13,697 nucleotides of DNA from CAZGQY01 sp964528035 (lineage in GTDB: Bacteria > Pseudomonadota > Gammaproteobacteria > Methylococcales > UBA1147): positions 1 through 13,697 of the forward strand of contig CAZGQY010000115.1 of NCBI GenBank assembly GCA_964528035.1, read 5' to 3'. The notes beneath the pieces were generated by a model that did not search any database, was not told the DNA's origin, and saw nothing but the letters and a program-made list of their open reading frames with translations. Numbering within the stretch: the stretch's first letter is position 1; each line of letters begins with the position of its first letter. Below are positions 7,944-13,697 of this stretch, in pieces. The position numbers were made by a program, and so were the translations under genes.

Positions 7944-9485
7944 TTACTGTAACAACGACCGCCCACTCATTTCCGCTGGAATATTCAGACCCATTATTTC
8001 CAACATCGTCGGAGCTACATCTGCCAGGTTGCCACCAGTTGCCAAGCTTTTATCTCCACCATAGTAGACCAATGGTACCGGATTCAATGTATGAGAAGTC
8101 AGTGATTGACCACTGACTGGATCCACCATTTGCTCTACATTACCATGATCCGCCGTAATAAGTATCTGCCCTTCGACCCTATCCAATGCAGCTAAAACCC
8201 GCCCCAGACACATATCTACCGTTTCAACCGCAACAACAGCTGCTGGAATATCTCCAGTATGGCCCACCATGTCACAATTTGCATAATTACAGATGATGAT
8301 ATCGTATTTTCGACTTTCCAGAGCCTCCACCAATTGGTCTGTGACTTCTTCTGCGCTCATTTCAGGTTGTTGATCATAAGTAGTCACCTTTGGGGAAGGA
8401 ATTAATATTCGGGACTCCCCCGGAAACGGCTCTTCAATTCCACCATTAAAAAAGAAGGTAACATGAGCATATTTTTCTGTTTCTGCGAGCCGGAGCTGGG
8501 TTAATCCAATAGTGGATAAGTATTCTCCGAATCCATTAACGACATCTTTACGAGGAAACACAACAGGGAAATTGAAGGTATAATGATAAGGCGTTAAAGT
8601 TACCAAAGCACCCAACTGAACCACCTTCTCTCGTGCAAACCCGTGAAAACCTGGCTCACTGATTGCACGAACTAGCTGCCTTACTCGATCAGCACGAAAA
8701 TTCATAAAAATAACGACATCACCTGCTTCAATCGTAGTAGGTTCATCGCCCTCCGCTACAATAGCTGTAGACTTAACGAACTCATCGGTTTCACCACGCT
8801 CATAGGCTTTGCACACAGCCTCGGCAGCACTCTTACAGCGAAATTCAGATACTCCTTGAACAATCAGGTCATAGGCTTTTTGAACGCGATCCCAACGATT
8901 ATCTCGATCCATGGCAAAAAAACGCCCAATTACAGACACTAATTTCCCAGCACCTATACGATTGAATACAGCTTCCATTTTATCAACAGAATCTGCCGCA
9001 CATTTAGGAAAAGTATCACGACCATCCAAAAAAGCGTGGACAAAGATATTTTTATTGCCACGATTCACCGCGAGCTCAACCAATGCGTGCACATGATCTT
9101 CGTGACTATGAACACCACCAGACGACAACAAGCCAACAATGTGCACCGCTTTTCCACTAGTCTGTGCCTGATCCAAAGCTTCACAAAACACTGCATTGGT
9201 TTGGAATGCTCCGTTCTCCAGTGAAGTATTAATACGTGTATAGTCCTGCGGCAGCAATCGCCCTGAGCCAAGGTGCAGATGTCCAACTTCCGAATTACCC
9301 ATTTGCTTATCCGGTAGACCCACGACACTTCCAGAACAAGTAAGTTCGGTATACGCGGAATTCTTCATTAAAGAATCCCATACAGGAGTATCCGCTAAAG
9401 TGATCGCGTTATTCGGGGTCGATTTACCACACCCGAACCCGTCTAAAATGACCAGTACCATTGGCTTGGAACCTTCCACCTTCAA
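7944..9485 (-). CDS. gpmI: 2,3-bisphosphoglycerate-independent phosphoglycerate mutase
   Basis: This 513-residue cytosolic enzyme interconverts 3- and 2-phosphoglycerate in glycolysis and gluconeogenesis, using two Mn2+ ions and a phosphoserine. The nucleophile S65 sits in GNSEVGH. Metal ligands are D15 (LDGFG), D405 and H409 (CDMVGH), D446 and H447 (ADHGN) and H465 (SHT). Substrate residues include H126, R156-D157 (DGRD), R188, R264 (FRADR) and K338 (TEKYAH). The length is the family's usual one. The start is TTG at 9485 with GGAG eight bases upstream. A GTG two codons later is possible. The TTG gives an N-terminus of the same length as Pseudomonas homologues. It heads the gpmI-envC unit; no convincing promoter was identified in front. 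Confidence 0.95.
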   Translation of the reverse strand: MKVEGSKPMVLVILDGFGCGKSTPNNAITLADTPVWDSLMKNSAYTELTCSGSVVGLPDKQMGNSEVGHLHLGSGRLLPQDYTRINTSLENGAFQTNAVFCEALDQAQTSGKAVHIVGLLSSGGVHSHEDHVHALVELAVNRGNKNIFVHAFLDGRDTFPKCAADSVDKMEAVFNRIGAGKLVSVIGRFFAMDRDNRWDRVQKAYDLIVQGVSEFRCKSAAEAVCKAYERGETDEFVKSTAIVAEGDEPTTIEAGDVVIFMNFRADRVRQLVRAISEPGFHGFAREKVVQLGALVTLTPYHYTFNFPVVFPRKDVVNGFGEYLSTIGLTQLRLAETEKYAHVTFFFNGGIEEPFPGESRILIPSPKVTTYDQQPEMSAEEVTDQLVEALESRKYDIIICNYANCDMVGHTGDIPAAVVAVETVDMCLGRVLAALDRVEGQILITADHGNVEQMVDPVSGQSLTSHTLNPVPLVYYGGDKSLATGGNLADVAPTMLEIMGLNIPAEMSGRSLLQ

Positions 9486-9894
9486 GATATCATCTCCATT
9501 TTGGGGTTACAATTTTAACAAATCCAAACACCTGAAAAGCTATTCTGAAATTGAAGCCGTCACGGAGACAAAAAATTGTGAGTTCATATTTTGACTAACA
9601 AAGAGTTGGATATCTGTCACCTTTTTTGATTTTAATCAGAGAAACGAACCAAACCCTGTTTTTCGCAGCAAGCTCTTTATCCCGGATTAGCTCCTGAAAG
9701 ACTGCACAAGAATGAACGGACCAACCCAAACTTCCGGTTATTTTTTTACGTCGCCCTACTTTATATCAAAATATTTGGCTCAACCTAAGGCCTGCCTCGT
9801 TACAACCACTATTCCAGGAATAGTCTTCCAGCATTGATCTGCCGACACAATTTCGCAAATCATGTACAAAAAGGTTATCATTCTATCGGTTTTT

Positions 9895-9933
9895 TTAACA
9901 TACGTCGTGCCTGTATCTTAAATTATGCACGAC
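9895..9933 (+). promoter_or_regulatory. promoter-like pair overlapped by a 7-bp inverted repeat
   Basis: TTAACA (9895-9900), a 17-bp spacer and TTAAAT (9918-9923) form a possible promoter toward the rhodanese gene; the -35 matches five of six consensus bases and the -10 four. The perfect inverted repeat GTCGTGC (9904-9910) / GCACGAC (9927-9933) brackets the -10. Its half-site centres are 23 bp apart, about two helix turns, as for a dimeric repressor. Confidence 0.3.
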
Positions 9934-9948
9934 AAGAACCTAGCCGGG

Positions 9949-10002
9949 CCTGCTTAATTTAGCGTTACAAGCCGTTCTGCTTACCATTAAAGTACAAGCC
10001 GT
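9949..10002 (+). repeat. 27-bp tandem direct repeat, two copies
   Basis: Copies at 9949-9975 and 9976-10002 share CTGCTTA near the left end and TACAAGCCGT at the right end at identical spacing, with a diverged 10-base middle. A further ACAAGCCG occurs alone at 10087-10094. Two matched blocks at fixed spacing suggest paired protein-binding sites or an old duplication. The period is not a whole number of 10.5-bp turns. Confidence 0.55.
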
Positions 10003-10031
10003 CACGACCAGGCTGGACGTGAAATTATAAA
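10002..10031 (+). promoter_or_regulatory. 21-bp palindrome beside a TATAAA -10-like box
   Basis: The arms TCACGaCCAG (10002-10011) and CTGGaCGTGA (10013-10022) are symmetric around G10012, with a single A/A mismatch. TATAAA follows at 10026-10031. No -35 box is present where one is expected; the palindrome occupies that place. This is the layout of a promoter driven by a dimeric activator, or of a repressor operator. A start near 10038 would give the rhodanese mRNA a leader of about 150 nt. Confidence 0.4.
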
Positions 10032-10053
10032 TAGAGCTTAATTTAATGTTATG

Positions 10054-10077
10054 TATTCCTCCTATTCGGTAGGAATA
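10054..10077 (+). promoter_or_regulatory. hairpin sequestering a Shine-Dalgarno sequence
   Basis: TATTCCT (10054-10060) pairs perfectly with AGGAATA (10071-10077) around a 10-nt loop. The right arm contains AGGA, which lies eight bases before the ATG of a 12-codon frame. The left arm continues into CCTCCT-like bases that mimic anti-Shine-Dalgarno. It lacks a T-run after the stem, so it is not a terminator on this strand. Confidence 0.3.
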
Positions 10078-10082
10078 AAAAA

Positions 10083-10121
10083 ATGAACAAGCCGCGCCGA
10101 AAATGTCATCCCGATATTTAA
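10083..10121 (+). CDS. possible 12-residue leader peptide, unproven
   Basis: The frame reads MNKPRRKCHPDI and then TAA. AGGA lies eight bases upstream. It covers the left arm of a second hairpin (10097-10106 with 10122-10130, nine pairs and one bulged A), and its stop falls in that hairpin's loop. Such an arrangement could let ribosomes change the folding of the rhodanese leader. A frame this short can easily occur by chance. Confidence 0.15.
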   Translation: MNKPRRKCHPDI

Positions 10122-10187
10122 ACATTTCGGGTAGCGCTTAATTATTACTGCCAACCAACAAAAAATCATCAAATATCAGGATTATTA

Positions 10188-10631
10188 ATGGATCGTCTTA
10201 TAGAATTTGCAACAAACCATTGGGTTCTTTTTGCCAGCATGGCAGTTATCTTGTATCTGTTGATACAAGACTTTTTCGAATCTGCGACACGCAAATACCA
10301 ACTAACAAGCGCAGTAGGCGCAGTTGGACTCATGAATTCGAAAGAAGTCACTATTTTGGATGTTCGAGAACCCAGTGAACACATAAAATCTCATATTGAA
10401 GATTCGCTGAATATTCCGGTTACAAAATTTGATACACGCATTAATGAACTCGACGAGCACCGAGATAAAATTATAATCGTTACCTGCCAGTCAGGAACCC
10501 GGTCACCTGAAGCCTGTAAAAAACTTGCAAAAGCAGGTTTTGAAAACATTTATTTATTGAGTGGTGGCATGCAAGGCTGGGAAGACCTGAATTTACCCAT
10601 TCGAAAGAAAAGGCCTAAACATCGAAAGTAG
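10188..10631 (+). CDS. yibN: membrane-anchored rhodanese-like protein (YibN type)
   Basis: This 147-residue protein has an N-terminal transmembrane anchor (about 11-27, WVLFASMAVILYLLIQ) and one rhodanese domain (about 40-140) facing the cytoplasm. The loop C100-Q-S-G-T-R105 has the catalytic cysteine of active sulfurtransferases, and ILDVREPSEH is the usual entry motif. Rhodaneses move sulfane sulfur; the physiological substrate of YibN is not settled. The position in front of secB and gpsA matches yibN of E. coli. The tail is very basic (KKRPKHRK). AGGA lies six bases before the ATG. It is probably first in a yibN-secB-gpsA unit. The glutaredoxin gene usually found next is missing. Confidence 0.88.
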   Translation: MDRLIEFATNHWVLFASMAVILYLLIQDFFESATRKYQLTSAVGAVGLMNSKEVTILDVREPSEHIKSHIEDSLNIPVTKFDTRINELDEHRDKIIIVTCQSGTRSPEACKKLAKAGFENIYLLSGGMQGWEDLNLPIRKKRPKHRK

Positions 10632-10691
10632 CCAATACATATCGGCCTATTTGGATCCACCGGCACCCAATAATAATTCACGGGCATATTT

Positions 10692-11165
10692 ATGGCAGAC
10701 ACTGACTCACAACCCGACAAGTTAATTTCGATTCAAAAGATACACGTCAAAGATGTATCATTTGAAGCGCCCAATTCGCCTCAGATTTTTTCGGAAAACT
10801 GGGAACCCCAGGTTGAGGTTAATTTGTCCAGTAATACTCATTCTATGCAAGACAGCCTGTTTGAAGTAGCACTTACCGTTACTGTTACCGTAAAACTCGC
10901 CGAAACCACTGCGTACCTGGTCGAAGTATGTCAGGCAGGGATTTTTTCGATCTCCGGGTTGTCTGATGATGAAATGGGATCCACACTCGGAAGCTTCTGT
11001 CCCAATCTGCTTTTTCCCTACGCTCGTGAAGTTATTTCTGATCTGGTGATTAAAGGCGGTTTTCCTCCCATGCACCTGGCACCAGTAAATTTTGACTCAC
11101 TCTACGCACAGCATGTTGAACAAATGAAGATTCAACAAGCTCCATCCACTAACAGTATCAACTAG
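10692..11165 (+). CDS. secB: protein-export chaperone SecB
   Basis: This 157-residue cytosolic chaperone works as a tetramer that holds preproteins unfolded and passes them to SecA. Family blocks are present in order: KDVSFEAPNSP (about 20-30), FSENWEPQVEVNLSS, TVTVTVKL, then AYLVEVCQAGIFSISG, and CPNLLFPYAREVISDLV followed by GGFPPMHLAPVNFDSLY. The C-terminal tail is short and has no zinc-binding cysteines. It lies 60 bp after the rhodanese gene; the intervening bases show no glutaredoxin remnant. The ribosome site is weak (GGG about eight bases before the ATG). The gpsA start follows 15 bases after the secB stop, so they are probably co-transcribed. Confidence 0.96.
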   Translation: MADTDSQPDKLISIQKIHVKDVSFEAPNSPQIFSENWEPQVEVNLSSNTHSMQDSLFEVALTVTVTVKLAETTAYLVEVCQAGIFSISGLSDDEMGSTLGSFCPNLLFPYAREVISDLVIKGGFPPMHLAPVNFDSLYAQHVEQMKIQQAPSTNSIN

Positions 11166-11180
11166 TTCAGAGTATTTATC

Positions 11181-12182
11181 GTGACATCCTTATGTGTTCT
11201 TGGTGCCGGCTCATGGGGCACAGCCATGGCACTGTTGACTGCTCGAAATGGCCATAAAACTCTATTGTGGGGGCGCAACCCCGAGCATGTTAAATCATTG
11301 CAGCTCACCAACAGGAACGATCGATATCTTCCTGCTATACAACTACCCGATAGCCTGCAATATACTAGTGATCTTATTAGCTGTGTAAAGGGGCAGGAAA
11401 TCATACTTGTCGCTGTACCCAGCCATGCATTTCGAACAACCCTGGAAAGCATCAAGCCCCATCTTGACCCGACCACACGAATCGCTTGGGTGACTAAAGG
11501 ACTTGACCCGAATAGCGGCCAATTATTACACAAAACTGTTTATGAAATATTATCTGAAAATACACCTGTCGCCGTGGTATCAGGTCCAACTTTTGCCATG
11601 GAGGTCGCCAAAAATCTGCCTACTGCAATTACCATCGCTTCACCAAGCAACGAATTTTCTTCCCTGTTATCATCCATCATCCACAACCAACGCTTCCGGG
11701 TCTATACCAGCGACGATATAGTCGGTGTCCAACTGGGTGGCGCGATCAAAAATGTTTTGGCCATCGCAACCGGGGCGGCCGACGGACTGGGCTTTGGTGC
11801 AAATTCCCGAGCGGCCATAGTCACTCGTGGAATGGCAGAGCTTATCAGACTGGGCCAGGCTCTGGGGGGTAAACAGGAAACTCTCATGGGCCTTGCTGGA
11901 TTAGGCGATATCGTTCTAACCTGTACCGACAATCAATCTCGTAACCGAAGATTGGGTATCGGTCTCGGCAAAGGGCGGCCAATTAATGAAATCATTGAAG
12001 AAATTGGCCAGGAAGTAGAAGGAATATCGGCTGCCCGGGAACTACACCTGCTGGCTATCAAACACAAAATTGAAATGCCCATCGCGGAACAGGTTTACAA
12101 AGTGCTGTACGAAAATGTATCACCCACGACAGCAGTGCAGAACCTACTGGTCAGAGAACAAAAGAAAGAACAATTTGAATAG
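11181..12182 (+). CDS. gpsA: glycerol-3-phosphate dehydrogenase, NAD(P)+
   Basis: This 333-residue cytosolic enzyme reduces dihydroxyacetone phosphate to sn-glycerol-3-phosphate, the backbone precursor of phospholipids. The N-terminal Rossmann fold shows G8-A-G10-S-W-G13. K106 in the TKG motif and K190 in GGAIKNVLAIATG are the conserved catalytic and substrate lysines, and SGPTFAMEVA (134-143) and GLAGLGDIVLTC are further signatures. Length is typical. The start is GTG at 11181 (only a weak CAGAG upstream), which places the nucleotide-binding motif at the usual distance from the N-terminus. It lies close behind secB, as in E. coli. Confidence 0.95.
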   Translation: MTSLCVLGAGSWGTAMALLTARNGHKTLLWGRNPEHVKSLQLTNRNDRYLPAIQLPDSLQYTSDLISCVKGQEIILVAVPSHAFRTTLESIKPHLDPTTRIAWVTKGLDPNSGQLLHKTVYEILSENTPVAVVSGPTFAMEVAKNLPTAITIASPSNEFSSLLSSIIHNQRFRVYTSDDIVGVQLGGAIKNVLAIATGAADGLGFGANSRAAIVTRGMAELIRLGQALGGKQETLMGLAGLGDIVLTCTDNQSRNRRLGIGLGKGRPINEIIEEIGQEVEGISAARELHLLAIKHKIEMPIAEQVYKVLYENVSPTTAVQNLLVREQKKEQFE

Positions 12183-12208
12183 GCCCTGTCGGCTAAATCA
12201 TAAAATTC

Positions 12209-13126
12209 ATGAGCCCCACCAAGATTACCGCATTATTTCCTGTTTGGGCTATCATAATGGCGCTCATTGCCTACAGTATACCCTCTACGTTTTCGGCTTT
12301 TAAATCATGGATCGTTCCGCTGTTATCGCTAGTCATGTTTGGGATGGGAATGACACTGACATGGGAACATTTCACCCATGTTTTAAAAAGGCCGGGAATT
12401 GTTGGCATCGCAGTTTCTACTCAATTCCTGTTCATGCCGTTCGCCGCGTTCTGGATTTCAGATATGCTGGCATTAAGCCGCGCACAAACGATCGGTATGC
12501 TGCTGGTCGGTACCAGCGCAGGTGGTACCGCATCCAACGTGATCTGTTACCTGGCGAGGGGAAACCTTGCACTGTCGGTTCTACTCACAAGTGTATCAAC
12601 TCTGATTGCAGTTTTCGCAACACCAGCCATTAGCTACTTTTATCTTCACGAAACAATACCTGTACCTGTCTGGAAAATGATCGTGAGTATCGCCCAAATA
12701 GTGCTGCTGCCTGTATTCGCCGGAACATTGGTTAATCGCTATTTCAGTCGCACTATAATTCCAATTCAGGCGATATTTCCACTCATTTCAACCCTGTCAA
12801 TCATATTCATAATCGCAATTATCGTAGCGATCAATGCCGATTCCCTGGCCACTGCCGGGCCCCTGATTTTATTTGCTGTAATACTCCACAACTCATCTGG
12901 CCTGATGGCCGGTTATCTTGTCAGCAAATGTTTTGGCTACAATGAACAAACCTGCAGAACCGTCAGTATAGAAGTCGGTATGCAGAATTCCGGACTTAGT
13001 GTGGCTCTGGCAATGAACTATTTTTCATCACTGGCAGCCTTACCCGGTGCTGTTTTCAGTATCTGGCATAATATTTCAGGGGCGCTTTTAGCCAGTTTTT
13101 GGGGGAAGTCTAAAAACGACGTTTAG
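12209..13126 (+). CDS. bile acid:sodium symporter family transporter
   Basis: This 305-residue inner-membrane protein has about nine or ten hydrophobic segments. The family motifs are GTSAGGTASNVICYLARGN (about 102-120) and SIEVGMQNSGLSVALA (about 252-267), the two crossing helices that bind Na+ and substrate in BASS proteins. These transporters move organic anions, such as bile acids, pantoate or pyruvate-like acids, together with Na+; the substrate here cannot be read from the sequence. It starts 26 bases after gpsA with no clear ribosome site, so it may be the last gene of that unit. No terminator was recognised behind it. Confidence 0.88.
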   Translation: MSPTKITALFPVWAIIMALIAYSIPSTFSAFKSWIVPLLSLVMFGMGMTLTWEHFTHVLKRPGIVGIAVSTQFLFMPFAAFWISDMLALSRAQTIGMLLVGTSAGGTASNVICYLARGNLALSVLLTSVSTLIAVFATPAISYFYLHETIPVPVWKMIVSIAQIVLLPVFAGTLVNRYFSRTIIPIQAIFPLISTLSIIFIIAIIVAINADSLATAGPLILFAVILHNSSGLMAGYLVSKCFGYNEQTCRTVSIEVGMQNSGLSVALAMNYFSSLAALPGAVFSIWHNISGALLASFWGKSKNDV

Positions 13127-13218
13127 AGAATTCGCAACATAGTTAAAATCCGTTGATGTAACCCACTCCAATGGCTCCTTCGGTGACTTAATCCAATGCA
13201 AAACAGGGCACACTGTCA

Positions 13219-13247
13219 TCGACAAGCAAACCAACCAAGAGTATATT
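13219..13247 (+). promoter_or_regulatory. sigma70-type promoter of the metallophosphoesterase gene
   Basis: TCGACA (13219-13224), a 17-bp spacer and TATATT (13242-13247) each match five of six consensus bases. A start near 13254 gives a leader of about 93 nt, which contains a 6-bp inverted repeat, TTCAAT (13288-13293) / ATTGAA (13300-13305). Confidence 0.55.
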
Positions 13248-13346
13248 TTGTAGCGTAGATATATACCCATAAGGAAGCGTCTATACCTTCAATTTCTCTA
13301 TTGAAAGTTTAATCCACACCGTTAAAAACACAAAACAGGGAAGAAC

Positions 13347-13697
13347 ATGAATGAAACCACTAAAAACTCGAACGAATTGATTAACCTCTGGCAAAATTTA
13401 AAAAAGTCTATCGGCCTAGACGATCCAGGCAACAGCTACCTGGAATTAATTGAGGATCCACCCGAAAATCGCCCGAGTCGAATGTGTATCAGTATCAGCG
13501 ATATTCATTTAACTGACGGCACGGTAGGTTTTCAAAATTTAAAAGAAGAGACTTGGGAGGCTTTTTACGCCACCATCTTACAACGCTGTATCAAATATAA
13601 AATTAAAGAATTACTGCTTGTTTTCGACGGCGATATCATCGATATGATCCGCAGCAAACAATGGGCAAAAAATGGTATTTACCCTTGGGAACGACAC
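13347..13697 (+). CDS. calcineurin-like metallophosphoesterase, N-terminal part, cut by window edge
   Basis: 117 codons are visible. After about 47 polar residues comes SISDIHLTDG with D52-x-H54, and then LLLVFDGDIIDM with G95-D96-x2-D99. These are the first two metal-binding motifs of calcineurin-like phosphoesterases, which use two metal ions to cleave phosphoester bonds. The remaining motifs (GNHD, later His motifs) lie beyond the window, so the substrate is unknown; UDP-diacylglucosamine hydrolases and nucleases share this start. AGGGA lies five bases before the ATG. The 50-residue lead before the first motif is longer than in LpxH-type enzymes, where the first motif comes almost at once. 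Confidence 0.8.
   Translation, partial: MNETTKNSNELINLWQNLKKSIGLDDPGNSYLELIEDPPENRPSRMCISISDIHLTDGTVGFQNLKEETWEAFYATILQRCIKYKIKELLLVFDGDIIDMIRSKQWAKNGIYPWERH

Larger units (their letters stand above)
9486..10187. other. 702-bp divergent gap with repeats, no gene seen
   Basis: The gap separates gpmI (minus) from the rhodanese gene (plus). No open frame in it looks like a protein; a 61-codon minus frame at 9940-10125 runs through the palindromes and is rejected. No tRNA or other RNA gene was recognised. The left half (9486-9890) shows nothing I can assign. The right half (9895-10135) contains a promoter-like pair with an inverted repeat, a 27-bp tandem repeat, a 21-bp palindrome next to a TATAAA box, and two hairpins with a 12-codon frame; these are listed separately. 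Confidence 0.5.

Noticed and set aside
9486..9600. Promoter of gpmI
   Set aside because: A TAAAAT box is visible on the minus strand but no acceptable -35 lies at 16-18 bp.
9949..10002. Repeat pair considered as a CRISPR array or iteron origin
   Set aside because: Only two copies, diverged in the middle and with no spacers, and no cas or replication gene is near.
9940..10125. 61-codon frame on the minus strand in the gpmI-yibN gap
   Set aside because: It is the reverse reading of the tandem repeats and palindromes and resembles no family.
10097..10130. Second hairpin considered as a terminator
   Set aside because: No T-run follows on the plus strand, and no minus-strand gene ends there.
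13088..13270. 60-codon frame on the minus strand after the BASS gene
   Set aside because: It overlaps the end of the BASS gene and the promoter at 13219-13247, and has no family pattern.

Overview
The window looks like an ordinary chromosomal segment of a gammaproteobacterium, probably marine or salt-tolerant. Three things point there. The block gpmI-envC-ctpA on the minus strand faces rhodanese(yibN)-secB-gpsA on the plus strand, an arrangement known from Pseudomonas, E. coli and relatives. CysI with its overlapping DUF934 gene is the Pseudomonas-type arrangement. The NhaD-type Na+/H+ antiporter suggests life in sodium-rich or alkaline water. By eye the base composition is mid-40s percent GC, with AT-rich gaps between genes. 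The species cannot be named from this.

Layout. Positions 1-216 (minus) hold the N-terminus of an AmpG-like muropeptide permease. A perfect 14-bp hairpin at 452-486 ends nhaD (565-1911, minus, TTG start, with a good sigma70-type promoter at 1950-1978). After an AT-rich divergent gap come cysI and a DUF934 gene (2348-4427, plus, overlapping), for sulfite reduction. A ribbon-helix-helix/PIN toxin-antitoxin pair (4531-5197, plus) sits between this operon and the convergent ctpA. On the minus strand gpmI (7944-9485), envC (6768-7937) and ctpA (5284-6600) follow each other; envC starts 6 bases after gpmI ends. A gene-free gap of about 700 bp (9486-10187) is rich in repeats and inverted repeats. Beyond it lie a membrane-anchored rhodanese (10188-10631), secB (10692-11165), gpsA (11181-12182) and a bile-acid:sodium-symporter-family transporter (12209-13126), all plus. 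A metallophosphoesterase gene, cut by the window end, starts at 13347 behind its own promoter.

How the genes work together. EnvC (amidase activator), CtpA (periplasmic protease that in other bacteria trims cell-wall hydrolase control) and AmpG (muropeptide import) all concern peptidoglycan turnover. SecB feeds preproteins to SecA, GpsA supplies glycerol-3-phosphate for phospholipids, and GpmI serves glycolysis. CysI reduces sulfite to sulfide for cysteine.

I found no clearly new multi-gene system. The least explained parts are the DUF934 partner of CysI, the toxin-antitoxin pair with its repeat-rich operator, and the 9.9-10.15 kb region upstream of the rhodanese, which carries a 27-bp tandem repeat, a 21-bp palindrome next to a -10-like box, and a possible leader peptide whose ribosome site is folded into a hairpin.
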